This document shows, in pieces, positions 26,971 to 35,724 of a stretch of 64,000 nucleotides of DNA. Under the pieces are notes generated by a model, which saw only the letters and a program-made list of their open reading frames with translations, did no database searches and was not told where the DNA came from. Made by a program: the position numbers and the translations under genes. Origin of the DNA: Mageeibacillus sp. UBA5734 (GTDB taxonomy: Bacteria; Bacillota; Clostridia; Saccharofermentanales; UBA5734); assembly GCA_002419365.1 (NCBI GenBank), contig DIGA01000067.1, positions 24,335 to 88,334 of the forward strand, read 5' to 3'. The first letter of the stretch is position 1; each line of letters opens with the position of its first letter.

Positions 26971-29900
26971 CAGCATTGATCCTCCGCGAGTTTCTGGGGT
27001 TGTATTTTCCGGCTGGATGGATCGGTGATATGAACTTCCACCGGCAGCCGGTGCTGGTGAAAAGCGGTCGAGATCATCAGTTTGATCCGGTTCAGCTGGT
27101 TGACCTCGCTCGCTCCAGGATCGTAGTCGATCGCGACAATATTGGCATCCTTGAACTGGCGGCGCAATTCCTTGATCATGCCTTTGCCGGTCACATGGTT
27201 GGGCAGGCAGGCAAACGGCTGGGCACAGATGACATTGGGTGCGCCGCTTTCGATCAGTTCGATCATTTCAGCGGTCAAAAACCAGCCCTCGCCGGAACTG
27301 TTGCCAAGCGACAGGACCTGTCTGGCCTTTTCGCCCAGTTCATGAATCGTGACAGGCGGATTGAATTTGCCGCTGGTTTTCTGGAGAGCCTTGACCATCG
27401 GCCGGCGGTACAATTCCAGCACACGGACCAATGTGTCACCCACCAGAGCCGACTTGGCACTCGTGCCAAGTTGCTCGTGATTCCAGCGCGCATTGGAGAA
27501 AGAATACAGGAAAAAGTCCAAAAGACCTGGCAGGACAGCTTCGCAGCCTTCGGATTCCACTACGCCGATGACGTTGTTGTTGGCGTCGGGATGGAACTTG
27601 ACCAGGATTTCGCCGACAATGCCCACGCGTGGTTTGTCGCGATCCGGCCGGATCGGCAAGGCGTCGAATGCCTGGACGATCGCCTCCACCAGGCTCTTGA
27701 AAGCTATTTTTTTCTCCAGCAAGGGCGAATAGCCATCATTCAGGAACCATTCACGCGTCACCTGGTCCCAGTACTGGTACAAGGCATTGGCACTGTGTGG
27801 TTTGGTTTCATACGGACGGACCCGCAGCAGGACAGTCTGCAGCAGATCGCCCAGCACCAGTGCCTGGGCCGCCTGGTGGAGAAGTTTCGGTGAAAGGGTG
27901 AAACCGGGGTTCTTCTCGATGCCACCCGCACTCAGAGCGATGACTGGGACTTGGGGGAAACCGGCCTCGCGCAGGGCCTTGCGCAGGAAAGCGACATAGT
28001 TGGTCGCGCGGCAGCCACCACCGGTCTGGGTGATCAGGACTGAACAATTGTCCGGATCATATTCACCCGCCAGCAGGGCATTGACCAGCTGGCCGACTAC
28101 GAGGATCGATGGGTAGCAGGCATCGTTGTTGACAAACTTCAAGCCCGTTTCGATATCCTCGCTCGTGGCATTTTCGAGAATGCGGGTGCGGTAGCCGCTG
28201 CGGTTGAAGACAGCCTCGATCATGCGGAAGTGGATCGGTGACAACTGCGGGGCGAGGATGGTGTGGTTCTTCTTCATCTCGCGGGTAAAAGGAATCCGCT
28301 CGATCACATGCGAGGCCAGGCTCACTTTGCGCGGGCCGTTCTTTTCCCGTTCGTCCATCGCCGCTTTGAGCGAACGCAGGCGGATCCTGGCTGCACCGAG
28401 ATTACTGACCTCGTCGATCTTGAGCAAGGTATAGGTCTTGCCTTTGGCAGCGAGAATTTCCTGGACCTGGTCAGACGTGACCGCATCGAGGCCGCAGCCA
28501 AAGGACGTCAGCTGGACCAGCTCGAGGCGGGACTGGCTGGCCACAAACGCGGCGGCCTCGTAGAGGCGTGAATGGTAAGCCCACTGGTCAACCACCCGCA
28601 AGGGCCGCTCGAGATCGCCCAGACCAGCCACACTGTCCTCCGTCAGGACAGCCAGGCCCAGCGTATTGATCATTTGCGGGATGCCATGGTGAATCTCCGG
28701 ATCCACGTGATAAGGACGTCCTGACAGGACGATGCCTTTGCAATCATGATCAACCAGAAATTGCAGGGCTTCCTGGCCTTTGGCGCGGATGTCGGCCTTG
28801 ACCTGGTCCAGTTCGGCAAACCCCTTGGCGAGGGCGGTTTTGACTTCCTGGCTGGTGACTTTCCATTCTGCAAAGACATCGACCAGGCGTTGGGCGAGTT
28901 TGTCCCTGTTGTGCAGTGACAAGAATGGATTGATCAGCCGGACACTGCTTTCGGCGATTTTCTCGACATTGGTCCGGATGACTTCCGGATAGCTGACGAC
29001 AATCGGACAATTGTAGTGATTGTTGGCCTCGGTGTACTCCTGCTGTTCGTAGGTGATGTCTGGATAGAAGATCTGGCGGATCCCCTTTTCGATCAGGTCC
29101 GTCACGTGGCCATGCGCCAGCTTGGCCGGATAGCAGACACTTTCCGAAGGGATGGAATCCATGCCCTTTTCAAACAGCTTGTGGTTGGATCGTCCGGACA
29201 GGACAACTCTGAATCCAAGTTCGGTCAGGAACGTGTGCCAGAGCGGGTAATTTTCGAATAAATTGAGTGTGCGGGGGATGCCAATCACACCACGCGGTGC
29301 CTTTTCAAGTGGCAGGGGCGCATAGCCGAACAGGCGCTTGTACTTGTAGTCAAACAGATTCGGCAGCGTGACCTTGTGGATCTCCTCTCCTGCCCCGCGT
29401 TCGCAGCGGTTACCGGAGACATAGCGCTCGCCATTGGAGAAACGCGAAATCGTCAGCTGGCACTGGTTGGTGCACAGTTCACAGTGGGTCAACTCGGTCT
29501 GGACCTCGAAAGCCGCCAGCTCCCTGGCTGCCATCAGGCTGGTGGCCTGGCCGGCATAGCGCTCACGGGCAATCAGGGCGGCGCCATAGGCACCCATCAG
29601 ACCGGCAATATTGGGCCGGATCACTTCACGGCCGGCAACCTGTTCGAAGCAGCGCAAAATGGCATCGTTGAGGAAGGTTCCGCCCTGGACGACCACTTTC
29701 TGGCCGAGCTGGGACGGATCCTTGATCTTGATGACCTTGTACAGGGCGTTGCGCACGACCGAGTAGGACAGGCCGGCCGAGATGTCGCCGACGCTGGCAC
29801 CCTCTTTCTGGGCCTGCTTGACGCGCGAATTCATGAATACCGTGCAGCGCGTGCCCAGGTCTACGGGATTTTGTGCCTCGAGCGCTTCGAGCGAGAAGGT

Positions 29901-31292
29901 GTGGGCATCCATGTGCAGCGTTTCGGCAAAGGTCTGGACAAAGGAACCACACCCGGATGAGCAGGCCTCGTTGACCATGATGCTGTCAATGACGCCATCG
30001 CGGACCTGCATGCATTTCATGTCCTGGCCGCCGATGTCGATGATGAAATCGACGCCGGGCAGGAAATGCTCAGCCGAGCGATAGTGGGCCATGGTTTCAA
30101 TTTCGCCCTCGTCGACACCGAGGGCGGCCTTGATCAGGTTCTCGCCATAGCCAGTGACACAGGAACGGGCAATCCGCGCCGTCCTGGGCAACTGCTGGTA
30201 GAGCTTTTGCAGGATCGTGATCGCGCTTTTGACCGGATCTCCTTTGTTGCTCGCATAGTACGTGAAGATCAGCTCGCCCTGGCCATCGATCAGGACGGCC
30301 TTGGTTGTCGTGCTGCCAGCGTCCAGACCAAAGAAGCAGTCTCCCGTCGCCTGGGCGATATCCTTGAGCTCGACGGAGGCCTGCTCATGCCGCTTCTGGA
30401 AGGCCTGTTTCTCTTCCGGGCTGGCAAAAAGCGGTTTCATGCGGGAAATTTCAGGTTCGAGGCGGCTGGCGGTGGCAAAGCGGTCCCGGATGGCCTGGAT
30501 CGGCTCGGGCGAGCCTTTGGCCAGAAGTGCTGCGCCCATGGCCACGTAGAGCTGGGCTTTGTCCGGGATGGTGAATTTCGCCACCTCTCTGTGCAGGGAA
30601 CGTTCGAAAGCTTTGCGCAGCTCAGGCAGGAAGTGCAACGGACCACCGAGGAAAACGACGTGGCCGCGGATGGGTCGCCCGCAGGCCAGGCCGGCGATGG
30701 TCTGGTTGACAACCGCCTGGAGGACGGAGGCGGCCAGGTCTTCCTTGGCGGCGCCATCATTGATCAGGGGCTGCAAATCGCTCTTGGCAAACACCCCGCA
30801 GCGCGAAGCGATCGGGTACAGTTGCTGGTAATTGGCTGCCAGCTGGTTCAGTCCGGTGGCATCCGTCTGTAAGAGGGTGGCCATCTGGTCAATGAAAGCC
30901 CCGGTACCGCCGGCACAAGATCCGTTCATCCGCTGCTCAGGACTCGGCTTGAGGTAGGTGATCTTGGCATCCTCCCCACCGAGCTCGATGATGACATCAG
31001 CCGAAGGATCGAAAACCCGGATGGTTTCGGTCTCGGCGATGACCTCCTGGACAAAGGGCAGGCCGAGCCATTTGGCCACACTGACGCCACCGGAGCCGGT
31101 CACGCTGACCTGGACCTGGGCACCTGGATGGGCATCGGTCAGCTCGGCAAAAACACGCTCCAGTTCTCCGGCGATGTCCGCGTGATGGCGCCTGTAGCGC
31201 GAAAAAACCGTCCGGTAGCCATCGAGCAGAACCACCTTGAGGGTTGTTGAACCTATATCGATCCCAAGTTTCAATTGCTGGCTGAAATTCAT
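26970..31292 (-). CDS. Giant acyl-CoA dehydratase activase (BcrAD/BadFG-type, 2-hydroxyacyl-CoA dehydratase activator family)
   Basis: About 1440 aa. Two ASKHA ATPase domains lie in tandem: LGIDIGSTTLKVVLLDG at the N-terminus and FFGLDAGSTTTKAVLIDG near residue 325, each with its Fe-S cluster motif (GSCAGGTGAF; ACSSGCGSF). A Cys-rich linker (CELCTNQCQLT) leads to a DUF2229-like region and a long C-terminal part related to the dehydratase subunit fold (QTGGGCRATNY, VGIVGEILVKF). Characterised relatives use ATP to inject an electron into 2-hydroxyacyl- or benzoyl-CoA enzymes. No dehydratase subunits lie nearby, so the partner is unknown. ATG 31292 was chosen for fit to the ASKHA N-terminus; RBS is weak. 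Confidence 0.9.
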   Translation of the reverse strand: MNFSQQLKLGIDIGSTTLKVVLLDGYRTVFSRYRRHHADIAGELERVFAELTDAHPGAQVQVSVTGSGGVSVAKWLGLPFVQEVIAETETIRVFDPSADVIIELGGEDAKITYLKPSPEQRMNGSCAGGTGAFIDQMATLLQTDATGLNQLAANYQQLYPIASRCGVFAKSDLQPLINDGAAKEDLAASVLQAVVNQTIAGLACGRPIRGHVVFLGGPLHFLPELRKAFERSLHREVAKFTIPDKAQLYVAMGAALLAKGSPEPIQAIRDRFATASRLEPEISRMKPLFASPEEKQAFQKRHEQASVELKDIAQATGDCFFGLDAGSTTTKAVLIDGQGELIFTYYASNKGDPVKSAITILQKLYQQLPRTARIARSCVTGYGENLIKAALGVDEGEIETMAHYRSAEHFLPGVDFIIDIGGQDMKCMQVRDGVIDSIMVNEACSSGCGSFVQTFAETLHMDAHTFSLEALEAQNPVDLGTRCTVFMNSRVKQAQKEGASVGDISAGLSYSVVRNALYKVIKIKDPSQLGQKVVVQGGTFLNDAILRCFEQVAGREVIRPNIAGLMGAYGAALIARERYAGQATSLMAARELAAFEVQTELTHCELCTNQCQLTISRFSNGERYVSGNRCERGAGEEIHKVTLPNLFDYKYKRLFGYAPLPLEKAPRGVIGIPRTLNLFENYPLWHTFLTELGFRVVLSGRSNHKLFEKGMDSIPSESVCYPAKLAHGHVTDLIEKGIRQIFYPDITYEQQEYTEANNHYNCPIVVSYPEVIRTNVEKIAESSVRLINPFLSLHNRDKLAQRLVDVFAEWKVTSQEVKTALAKGFAELDQVKADIRAKGQEALQFLVDHDCKGIVLSGRPYHVDPEIHHGIPQMINTLGLAVLTEDSVAGLGDLERPLRVVDQWAYHSRLYEAAAFVASQSRLELVQLTSFGCGLDAVTSDQVQEILAAKGKTYTLLKIDEVSNLGAARIRLRSLKAAMDEREKNGPRKVSLASHVIERIPFTREMKKNHTILAPQLSPIHFRMIEAVFNRSGYRTRILENATSEDIETGLKFVNNDACYPSILVVGQLVNALLAGEYDPDNCSVLITQTGGGCRATNYVAFLRKALREAGFPQVPVIALSAGGIEKNPGFTLSPKLLHQAAQALVLGDLLQTVLLRVRPYETKPHSANALYQYWDQVTREWFLNDGYSPLLEKKIAFKSLVEAIVQAFDALPIRPDRDKPRVGIVGEILVKFHPDANNNVIGVVESEGCEAVLPGLLDFFLYSFSNARWNHEQLGTSAKSALVGDTLVRVLELYRRPMVKALQKTSGKFNPPVTIHELGEKARQVLSLGNSSGEGWFLTAEMIELIESGAPNVICAQPFACLPNHVTGKGMIKELRRQFKDANIVAIDYDPGASEVNQLNRIKLMISTAFHQHRLPVEVHITDPSSRKIQPQKLAEDQC

Positions 31293-31423
31293 CTGTGTAC
31301 CTGTCCAAACAGTGCGGTCATCGACCAAGTTGACATGATATGAAATTTCCAAATTCAAATTTTAGCATAAAATCCATAGCCCGGCCATACGTCTGGCTAC
31401 CAAACGATGCTGGAACCTGCTGC

Positions 31424-31960
31424 TCATTTCTTAATCAAGGGGTAGTTCAGGACGGTCTGGAAGGGGCAGCACGTGATCACTTCCAGGCTGGCAAGTCGGG
31501 TCGTGAATGGCTTGAAAGAGTCGATCAGGGCATCATAGGCGCGGGGCAGCTCGAGCGGATCCATTTCGAGAACCAGCGTGCAGTGTGGTGTCCATTCCGG
31601 CTCCAGATAGAGCGGGGAAAAATCCTGGCACAGCGGGTCCAGGATTTGGTGGATCTGGCGGTGGAGCGATAAAAGGTCGCCGTTGGCAGCCGGGACCAGA
31701 TGCAGCACACCCTGCAACCCTGGGAAAATTCCCAGGCTGGAGAACCGGACCTCGATTTCGGACATGTTTTGCGCCAGCAGATGCAGTGCTGACTCAACCT
31801 GGACAAAATCTTCGGTTGAAAACTCCGATAAAGTGATGTGCGGCGCAAAACCGAAGCTTTCGTACAGGTCATTGACCCCATGGTCGGCCAGCCTGCGCAT
31901 CCAGTGCCGGACCATGAAGTCCCCTGTGGGTTCAAATCCTGCGATCAAAGCATAATCCAT
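31424..31960 (-). CDS. 2H phosphoesterase family protein (2'-5' RNA ligase-like)
   Basis: 178 aa. Two HxT motifs about 85 residues apart, PHITLSEF and PHCTLVLE, define the 2H family, which includes bacterial LigT and cyclic phosphodiesterases. Substrate cannot be read from the sequence. RBS weak (GGAA). Separated from the genes on either side by gaps above 50 bp, so probably its own unit. Confidence 0.85.
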   Translation of the reverse strand: MDYALIAGFEPTGDFMVRHWMRRLADHGVNDLYESFGFAPHITLSEFSTEDFVQVESALHLLAQNMSEIEVRFSSLGIFPGLQGVLHLVPAANGDLLSLHRQIHQILDPLCQDFSPLYLEPEWTPHCTLVLEMDPLELPRAYDALIDSFKPFTTRLASLEVITCCPFQTVLNYPLIKK

Positions 31961-32016
31961 CGTTCCATCATAGCAAAGAGATGGCTATTGGTCACCCTGC
32001 TCCGGTAAATTCCATG

Positions 32017-32044
32017 AAAAAACCTGGCTGACGGATCAGCCAGG
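32017..32044 (-). terminator. Intrinsic terminator after the 85-aa gene
   Basis: Minus-strand stem CCTGGCTGA / TCAGCCAGG with a short loop, followed by TTTTTT (plus-strand A-run 32017-32022). Confidence 0.9.
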
Positions 32045-32078
32045 CATTCTGGTTCATTCTCCCGATGACCTGAACGGA

Positions 32079-32336
32079 TTACTCTTCAGTGACTTCGCCG
32101 AACAGGTTGAGGCGGAAGAGATAGGACTCGTCTTCCTGGTCGTCACAATAGATCTTGGCGTCGACGACGCGGCCGCCCTCGATCAGGTTGATGATACCGG
32201 CAAGCTGGCTCAGCTTGCTCTTGAGGTTGAAACGGTCGTTCTCGGCGGTGACCAGCATGACATTGCCTTTGCAATTGTCGAGGGCCTGCAGGAATTTCTT
32301 GACGTCGATGTTGTTCATGCTAAATGAACGTCCCAT
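32079..32336 (-). CDS. Small conserved protein of unknown function (85 aa)
   Basis: Acidic, soluble 85-residue protein; core NIDVKKFLQALDNCKGNVM, LKSKLSQLAGIINLIEGG and FRLNLFGE looks like a compact alpha/beta domain that I associate with small uncharacterised proteins of Clostridia, from memory only. One internal cysteine pair (C23 and C64). ATG 32336 has AAGGAGG 9 nt upstream. Own promoter and terminator and a 5'-UTR inverted repeat suggest it is expressed independently and perhaps regulated. Confidence 0.8.
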   Translation of the reverse strand: MGRSFSMNNIDVKKFLQALDNCKGNVMLVTAENDRFNLKSKLSQLAGIINLIEGGRVVDAKIYCDDQEDESYLFRLNLFGEVTEE

Positions 32337-32377
32337 GGTTGTATCCTCCTTATGATGGACATAGGTTAATTTTCAGA

Positions 32378-32417
32378 TAAGTGCGAATGGTTGTGGGCAA
32401 TAAATTGAAACCATTCA
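32378..32417. repeat. 8-bp perfect inverted repeat in the leader of the 85-aa gene
   Basis: GAATGGTT and AACCATTC separated by 16 nt, between the promoter (32426-32453) and the start codon at 32336. Could be an mRNA hairpin or an operator. Confidence 0.5.
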
Positions 32418-32425
32418 CGAGTTTC

Positions 32426-32453
32426 ATTATAAACCGTTGGTGTTTGGAATCAA
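32426..32453 (-). promoter_or_regulatory. Promoter for the 85-aa gene
   Basis: TTGATT (32448-32453) and TATAAT (32426-32431) on the minus strand, 16-bp spacer, giving a leader of about 80 nt. Confidence 0.65.
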
Positions 32454-32513
32454 TTGACGAATCCATCAAATTAATGAGCACATTTCCGTGATTTCATGCG
32501 AATGTGCCCATTT

Positions 32514-32735
32514 TCAGGGCTCGATCTGGCCGAGAAAATCGTATCCGGCTTCGGCAATGGCTTCGGCTGCCTCGTCCATGTTGAAATAGGCTTCCTCGAT
32601 TTCCAAGGTGGCCCGGCCGCTGGCGAGGTCTACGGAGACTGAAATGACACCGGGTAATTCCTGCAAAGCCTGGGTGACATGAGCAACACAATGCTGGCAG
32701 CTCATACCGCCGATTTTCAAAAGCAGTGGATTCAT
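32514..32735 (-). CDS. Heavy-metal-associated (HMA) domain protein, CopZ-like
   Basis: 73-aa ferredoxin-like metallochaperone with the metal motif GGMSCQHC at residues 10-17 and the family pattern VTQALQELPGVISVSVDLASGRATLE. Probably carries Cu(I) or another soft metal; no copper ATPase or metal regulator is in the window. The start ATG 32735 has GGGAGGAA in front; upstream ATGs in frame are not preceded by an RBS. Confidence 0.92.
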   Translation of the reverse strand: MNPLLLKIGGMSCQHCVAHVTQALQELPGVISVSVDLASGRATLEIEEAYFNMDEAAEAIAEAGYDFLGQIEP

Positions 32736-32808
32736 GATACGTTCCTCCCTGTCAGTCTGCATGAGACTATGGACATCATTTTCCATTAGATTAGCAGATC
32801 CGGAGCGC

Positions 32809-32840
32809 AAGAAAAAGGACCGTCGTTACGACAGTCCTTT
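32809..32840 (-). terminator. Intrinsic terminator after tRNA-Thr
   Basis: Minus-strand stem AAAGGAC-T-GTCG / CGAC-G-GTCCTTT with a short loop, followed by TTTTTCTTG. Confidence 0.85.
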
Positions 32841-32848
32841 CACCTTGC

Positions 32849-32923
32849 TGGAGCCGCTGGTGGGAATCGGACCCACGACCTATTCATTACGAGTGAATTG
32901 CTCTACCCCTGAGCCACAGCGGC
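32849..32923 (-). tRNA. tRNA-Thr (anticodon CGT)
   Basis: Cloverleaf on the minus strand: acceptor GCCGCTG / CAGCGGC, D-arm GCTC...GAGC, anticodon arm TTCAC-TCGTAAT-GTGAA-like with anticodon CGT reading ACG, T-arm GTGGG-TCCGATTC-CCAC, discriminator T and an encoded CCA (32849-32851). Confidence 0.96.
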
Positions 32924-32936
32924 AATTGCCTTGTCT

Positions 32937-32964
32937 ATTTTAACATGAAACACTTTTCTGTCAA
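32937..32964 (-). promoter_or_regulatory. Promoter for tRNA-Thr
   Basis: Perfect TTGACA (32959-32964) and TAAAAT (32937-32942) on the minus strand, 16-bp spacer, about 14 nt upstream of the mature tRNA 5' end. Confidence 0.85.
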
Positions 32965-33021
32965 GCAAGTGCTCGGCTGGTTGTTGTTGATCAGAGCAAG
33001 CTGATGATCCTGCTGATGGGC

Positions 33022-34356
33022 TCAGGTCATGCTGTTCAGGCGGGTGGCACTGCGCAAGGCGTCGTGCTTGATCTTTTCTTCGTCCAAAGTCTGGAGTCCA
33101 TGCTTGTACATCAGCCACTGGCCATCGACCATCAGGGATTCCACTGCGGATCCTTCACTTGAATAGACGAGGGCGGCGTTCGGCTCACCGAGAGGCCACA
33201 GGCTGGGCCGGTCCGCATCGAGGATCTGCAGATCGGCCTGGTAGCCGGGCGCGATGCAGCCCGAGCGGGCAAAGCCAAGGCCCTGCTGGGCAGTGAGTGT
33301 GGCCATGCGGATGAGGTCATCTGCCGGGAGTACGGATGCATCGCCGGTAGTGCCTTTTGCCAGCAGGGATGCCAGTTTCATTTCCTGGTACAGGTTCAGG
33401 TTATTGTTGCTCGCAGCTCCATCCGTTCCCAGACCGACCTTGACACCGGCAGCCAGCATGGACCTGACATCGGCCATCCCGCTGCCCAGCTTGAGATTGC
33501 TGGTTGGACAATGGGCGACCAGAATGTTGGCACCAGCCAGGATGGATCGTTCCTGGTCATCGAGGTGGACACAGTGGGCCGCCACGGTCGGCGTCTGGAA
33601 AAAGCCGAACTCAGCCAGTTGCACAGCCGGACGCTGGCCATAGGTGGCCAGACACTCGTTGACCTCCCGGGAAGTCTCTCCGATATGGACTTGGACGAAG
33701 CACTGCTGCTCGACAGCCACCTGGGCCAGTTCCCGGTACAGATACGGTTCGTAGAGGTAGATCGAATGGACCAGCAACGCTGGCTCAATCCTGCCCGCGC
33801 CCTGAGACCGGCACAGGTGGATGAAGCGCTCGATGTCGCCGGGCTGGACATGGGTCTTGCCATCGGGACCCTCAGCCTTGCCATCAAAACAGACATTCAA
33901 GCGCATGCCGGATGCCACGGCCGCCTCCACCACCGCTTCACTGTAGTAATACATGTCCGCGGCTGTCCCCGTTCCGGCCCGGATCATTTCAGCCATGCCG
34001 AGCAGGGTGCCATTTTTGACATGCTCGGGGGTGAGGTGTTTTTCGCGCGGGAAAATCAGATCAAAGAGCCAGGTGTGGAGATTGGCATCATCAGCCTGGT
34101 TGCGCATCAGGGTCATCGGGATATGGCCATGGGCATTGGCCATCGCCGGCCAGAGGATCTTGCGCCGGCCGTCATAGCTGTCGTAGCGGTTGCCGACGGT
34201 TTCATTCAGGCGCTGGCGGGCAGCCTCTTCATACGGCCCGGCATAGAGGATCTGGCCATTGGCCACCGCAACAAAAGCATTGGATAAAGACAGGACCGGA
34301 CCTTCTGGCAAAGGGGTGACAAGCTGGATATGGGAAAAAAGCACAGCTGATTGCAT
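33022..34356 (-). CDS. mtaD: S-adenosylhomocysteine/5'-methylthioadenosine deaminase (amidohydrolase)
   Basis: 444 aa from ATG 34356 (AAGGAG in front). Amidohydrolase-superfamily zinc site: NAHGHIPMTLMR (family usually HTH; here HGH still gives the two histidines), QVHIGET, AHCVHLDD, and the catalytic GTDGAASNNNLNLYQEMKLA typical of MtaD/SAH deaminases. Deaminates SAH to S-inosylhomocysteine or MTA to methylthioinosine. Downstream of the SAH-hydrolase and nucleoside phosphorylase genes, which fits SAH breakdown. Alternative: another aminohydrolase such as guanine or chlorohydrolase, less likely from the SNNNLN motif. Confidence 0.88.
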   Translation of the reverse strand: MQSAVLFSHIQLVTPLPEGPVLSLSNAFVAVANGQILYAGPYEEAARQRLNETVGNRYDSYDGRRKILWPAMANAHGHIPMTLMRNQADDANLHTWLFDLIFPREKHLTPEHVKNGTLLGMAEMIRAGTGTAADMYYYSEAVVEAAVASGMRLNVCFDGKAEGPDGKTHVQPGDIERFIHLCRSQGAGRIEPALLVHSIYLYEPYLYRELAQVAVEQQCFVQVHIGETSREVNECLATYGQRPAVQLAEFGFFQTPTVAAHCVHLDDQERSILAGANILVAHCPTSNLKLGSGMADVRSMLAAGVKVGLGTDGAASNNNLNLYQEMKLASLLAKGTTGDASVLPADDLIRMATLTAQQGLGFARSGCIAPGYQADLQILDADRPSLWPLGEPNAALVYSSEGSAVESLMVDGQWLMYKHGLQTLDEEKIKHDALRSATRLNSMT

Positions 34357-34381
34357 GGGAACACTCCTTAAACAAAGGCTC

Positions 34382-34404
34382 GGTTCTGCCATGAGGGCAG
34401 AACC
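34382..34404. other. Intercistronic hairpin between ahcY and mtaD
   Basis: Perfect 9-bp inverted repeat GGTTCTGCC / GGCAGAACC with a 5-nt loop in the 64-nt gap. It lacks a T-tract, so it looks like an mRNA processing or stabilising structure more than a terminator. Confidence 0.6.
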
Positions 34405-34420
34405 AGCAGATTGCATCCGG

Positions 34421-35680
34421 TCATTCGGCTTCCGTGAGGTCCCAGTTGGCCAGATAATGAGCCTGCTCAGGCGTCAGGACATCAATCGATCGCTTTTTGT
34501 GTTCAAGCAGCAGGGCTGCCACCCGGTCATCGATGGCCGCCGGCAGATGGTAGACGCCAGGCTTGAGATCTCTGCCGTGTTCAGCCAGGTAGAGGACCGA
34601 CAAGGCCTGGAGGGCAAAACTCATGTCCATGATCTCTGCCGGATGACCATCGCCGCCAGCCAGATTGACCAGGCGACCTTCAGCCAGGACATTCAGGCGG
34701 CGACCGTCGGGCTGCACATAGGCCTTGACACCGGGGCGGGCCTGTTCCACCGCTGTGGACAGGGCCCTGAGCTGGCCCAGATTGATTTCAACATCAAAAT
34801 GGCCGGCATTGCACAGGATGGCGCCGTTTTTCATCTGCGGGAAATGGCGTTCGGTGATGACATCGCGGCAGCCGGTGACGGTGCAGAAGACATCGCCCAC
34901 GGGAGCGGCTTCGTCCATGCTCATGACATCATAGCCTTCCATCAGGGCTTCGCAAGCCTTGACGGGATCGATCTCGGTCACGACGACCCGGGCACCAAGC
35001 CCGGCGGCCCGCTGGGCCACGCCTTTGCCACACATGCCAAAGCCATTGACCACCACAGTCTTGCCGGCTACAACCAGATTGGTCAAGCTCATGATCGCGG
35101 TCCAGACCGACTGGCCGGTGCCATAACGGTTGTCGAACAAATGTTTGCAGCGGGCATCGTTGACTGCGATGGACGGATAGAGCAGCTTGCCTTCCTTTTC
35201 CAGGATCCGCAGGCGTTTGACCCCGGTTGTCGTCTCTTCACTGCCGCCGATCAGGTCCTTGGTGAGGTGTTTTTCCGTCGTGTGCAGCAGGTGGGCAAAA
35301 TCGCCGCCATCGTCAATCACCAGATGGGGCTTGATCGACAAGGCCTGGCGCAGATTCCGGGTATAGGTTTCATGATCGGCGCCATGGATGCAATAAACCG
35401 CCATGCCTTCCTCGGCCAGCGCTGCGGCGACATCGTCCTGGGTTGACAGCGGATTACAGCCGGTCAGGCTGACCTCTGCCCCACCCTTTGCCAGGGTTTT
35501 GGCCAGCCAGGCGGTCTTGGCTTCGACGTGGACACTGACGGCTATGCGCAAGCCGGACAAGGGCCTGGTCCGGGCGAATTCAACGCCGATGCTGCCAAGC
35601 ACCGGCATATTGGCTGCGGCCCAGGCGATCTTCTGGTGGCCTGAAGGGGCCAGGTTGATATCTTTGATTTCGTAAGGCAT
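34421..35680 (-). CDS. ahcY: Adenosylhomocysteinase family protein (possibly S-inosylhomocysteine hydrolase)
   Basis: 419 aa from ATG 35680 (AGGAG upstream). Short form without the insertion of the bacterial/eukaryotic long type. Motifs VIDDGGDF, SEETTTGVKRL, the NAD-binding GFGMCGKGVAQRAAGLGA, the CNAGHFDVEI segment, and VNDARCKHLFDNRYGTGQS, which resembles archaeal and Thermotoga enzymes. These cleave SAH to homocysteine plus adenosine; some archaeal relatives prefer S-inosylhomocysteine. Preference is not readable here, but the adjacent SAH deaminase gene favours the inosine route. Confidence 0.92.
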   Translation of the reverse strand: MPYEIKDINLAPSGHQKIAWAAANMPVLGSIGVEFARTRPLSGLRIAVSVHVEAKTAWLAKTLAKGGAEVSLTGCNPLSTQDDVAAALAEEGMAVYCIHGADHETYTRNLRQALSIKPHLVIDDGGDFAHLLHTTEKHLTKDLIGGSEETTTGVKRLRILEKEGKLLYPSIAVNDARCKHLFDNRYGTGQSVWTAIMSLTNLVVAGKTVVVNGFGMCGKGVAQRAAGLGARVVVTEIDPVKACEALMEGYDVMSMDEAAPVGDVFCTVTGCRDVITERHFPQMKNGAILCNAGHFDVEINLGQLRALSTAVEQARPGVKAYVQPDGRRLNVLAEGRLVNLAGGDGHPAEIMDMSFALQALSVLYLAEHGRDLKPGVYHLPAAIDDRVAALLLEHKKRSIDVLTPEQAHYLANWDLTEAE

Positions 35681-35724
35681 GCGTGGCTCCTGTTTGAAAT
35701 GGGGTGAGTTGGGTTGCCAGCTGG

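Noticed and set aside
34259..35446. Plus-strand open frame of 395 codons
   Set aside because: Antisense to ahcY and mtaD, both of which have full family motifs.
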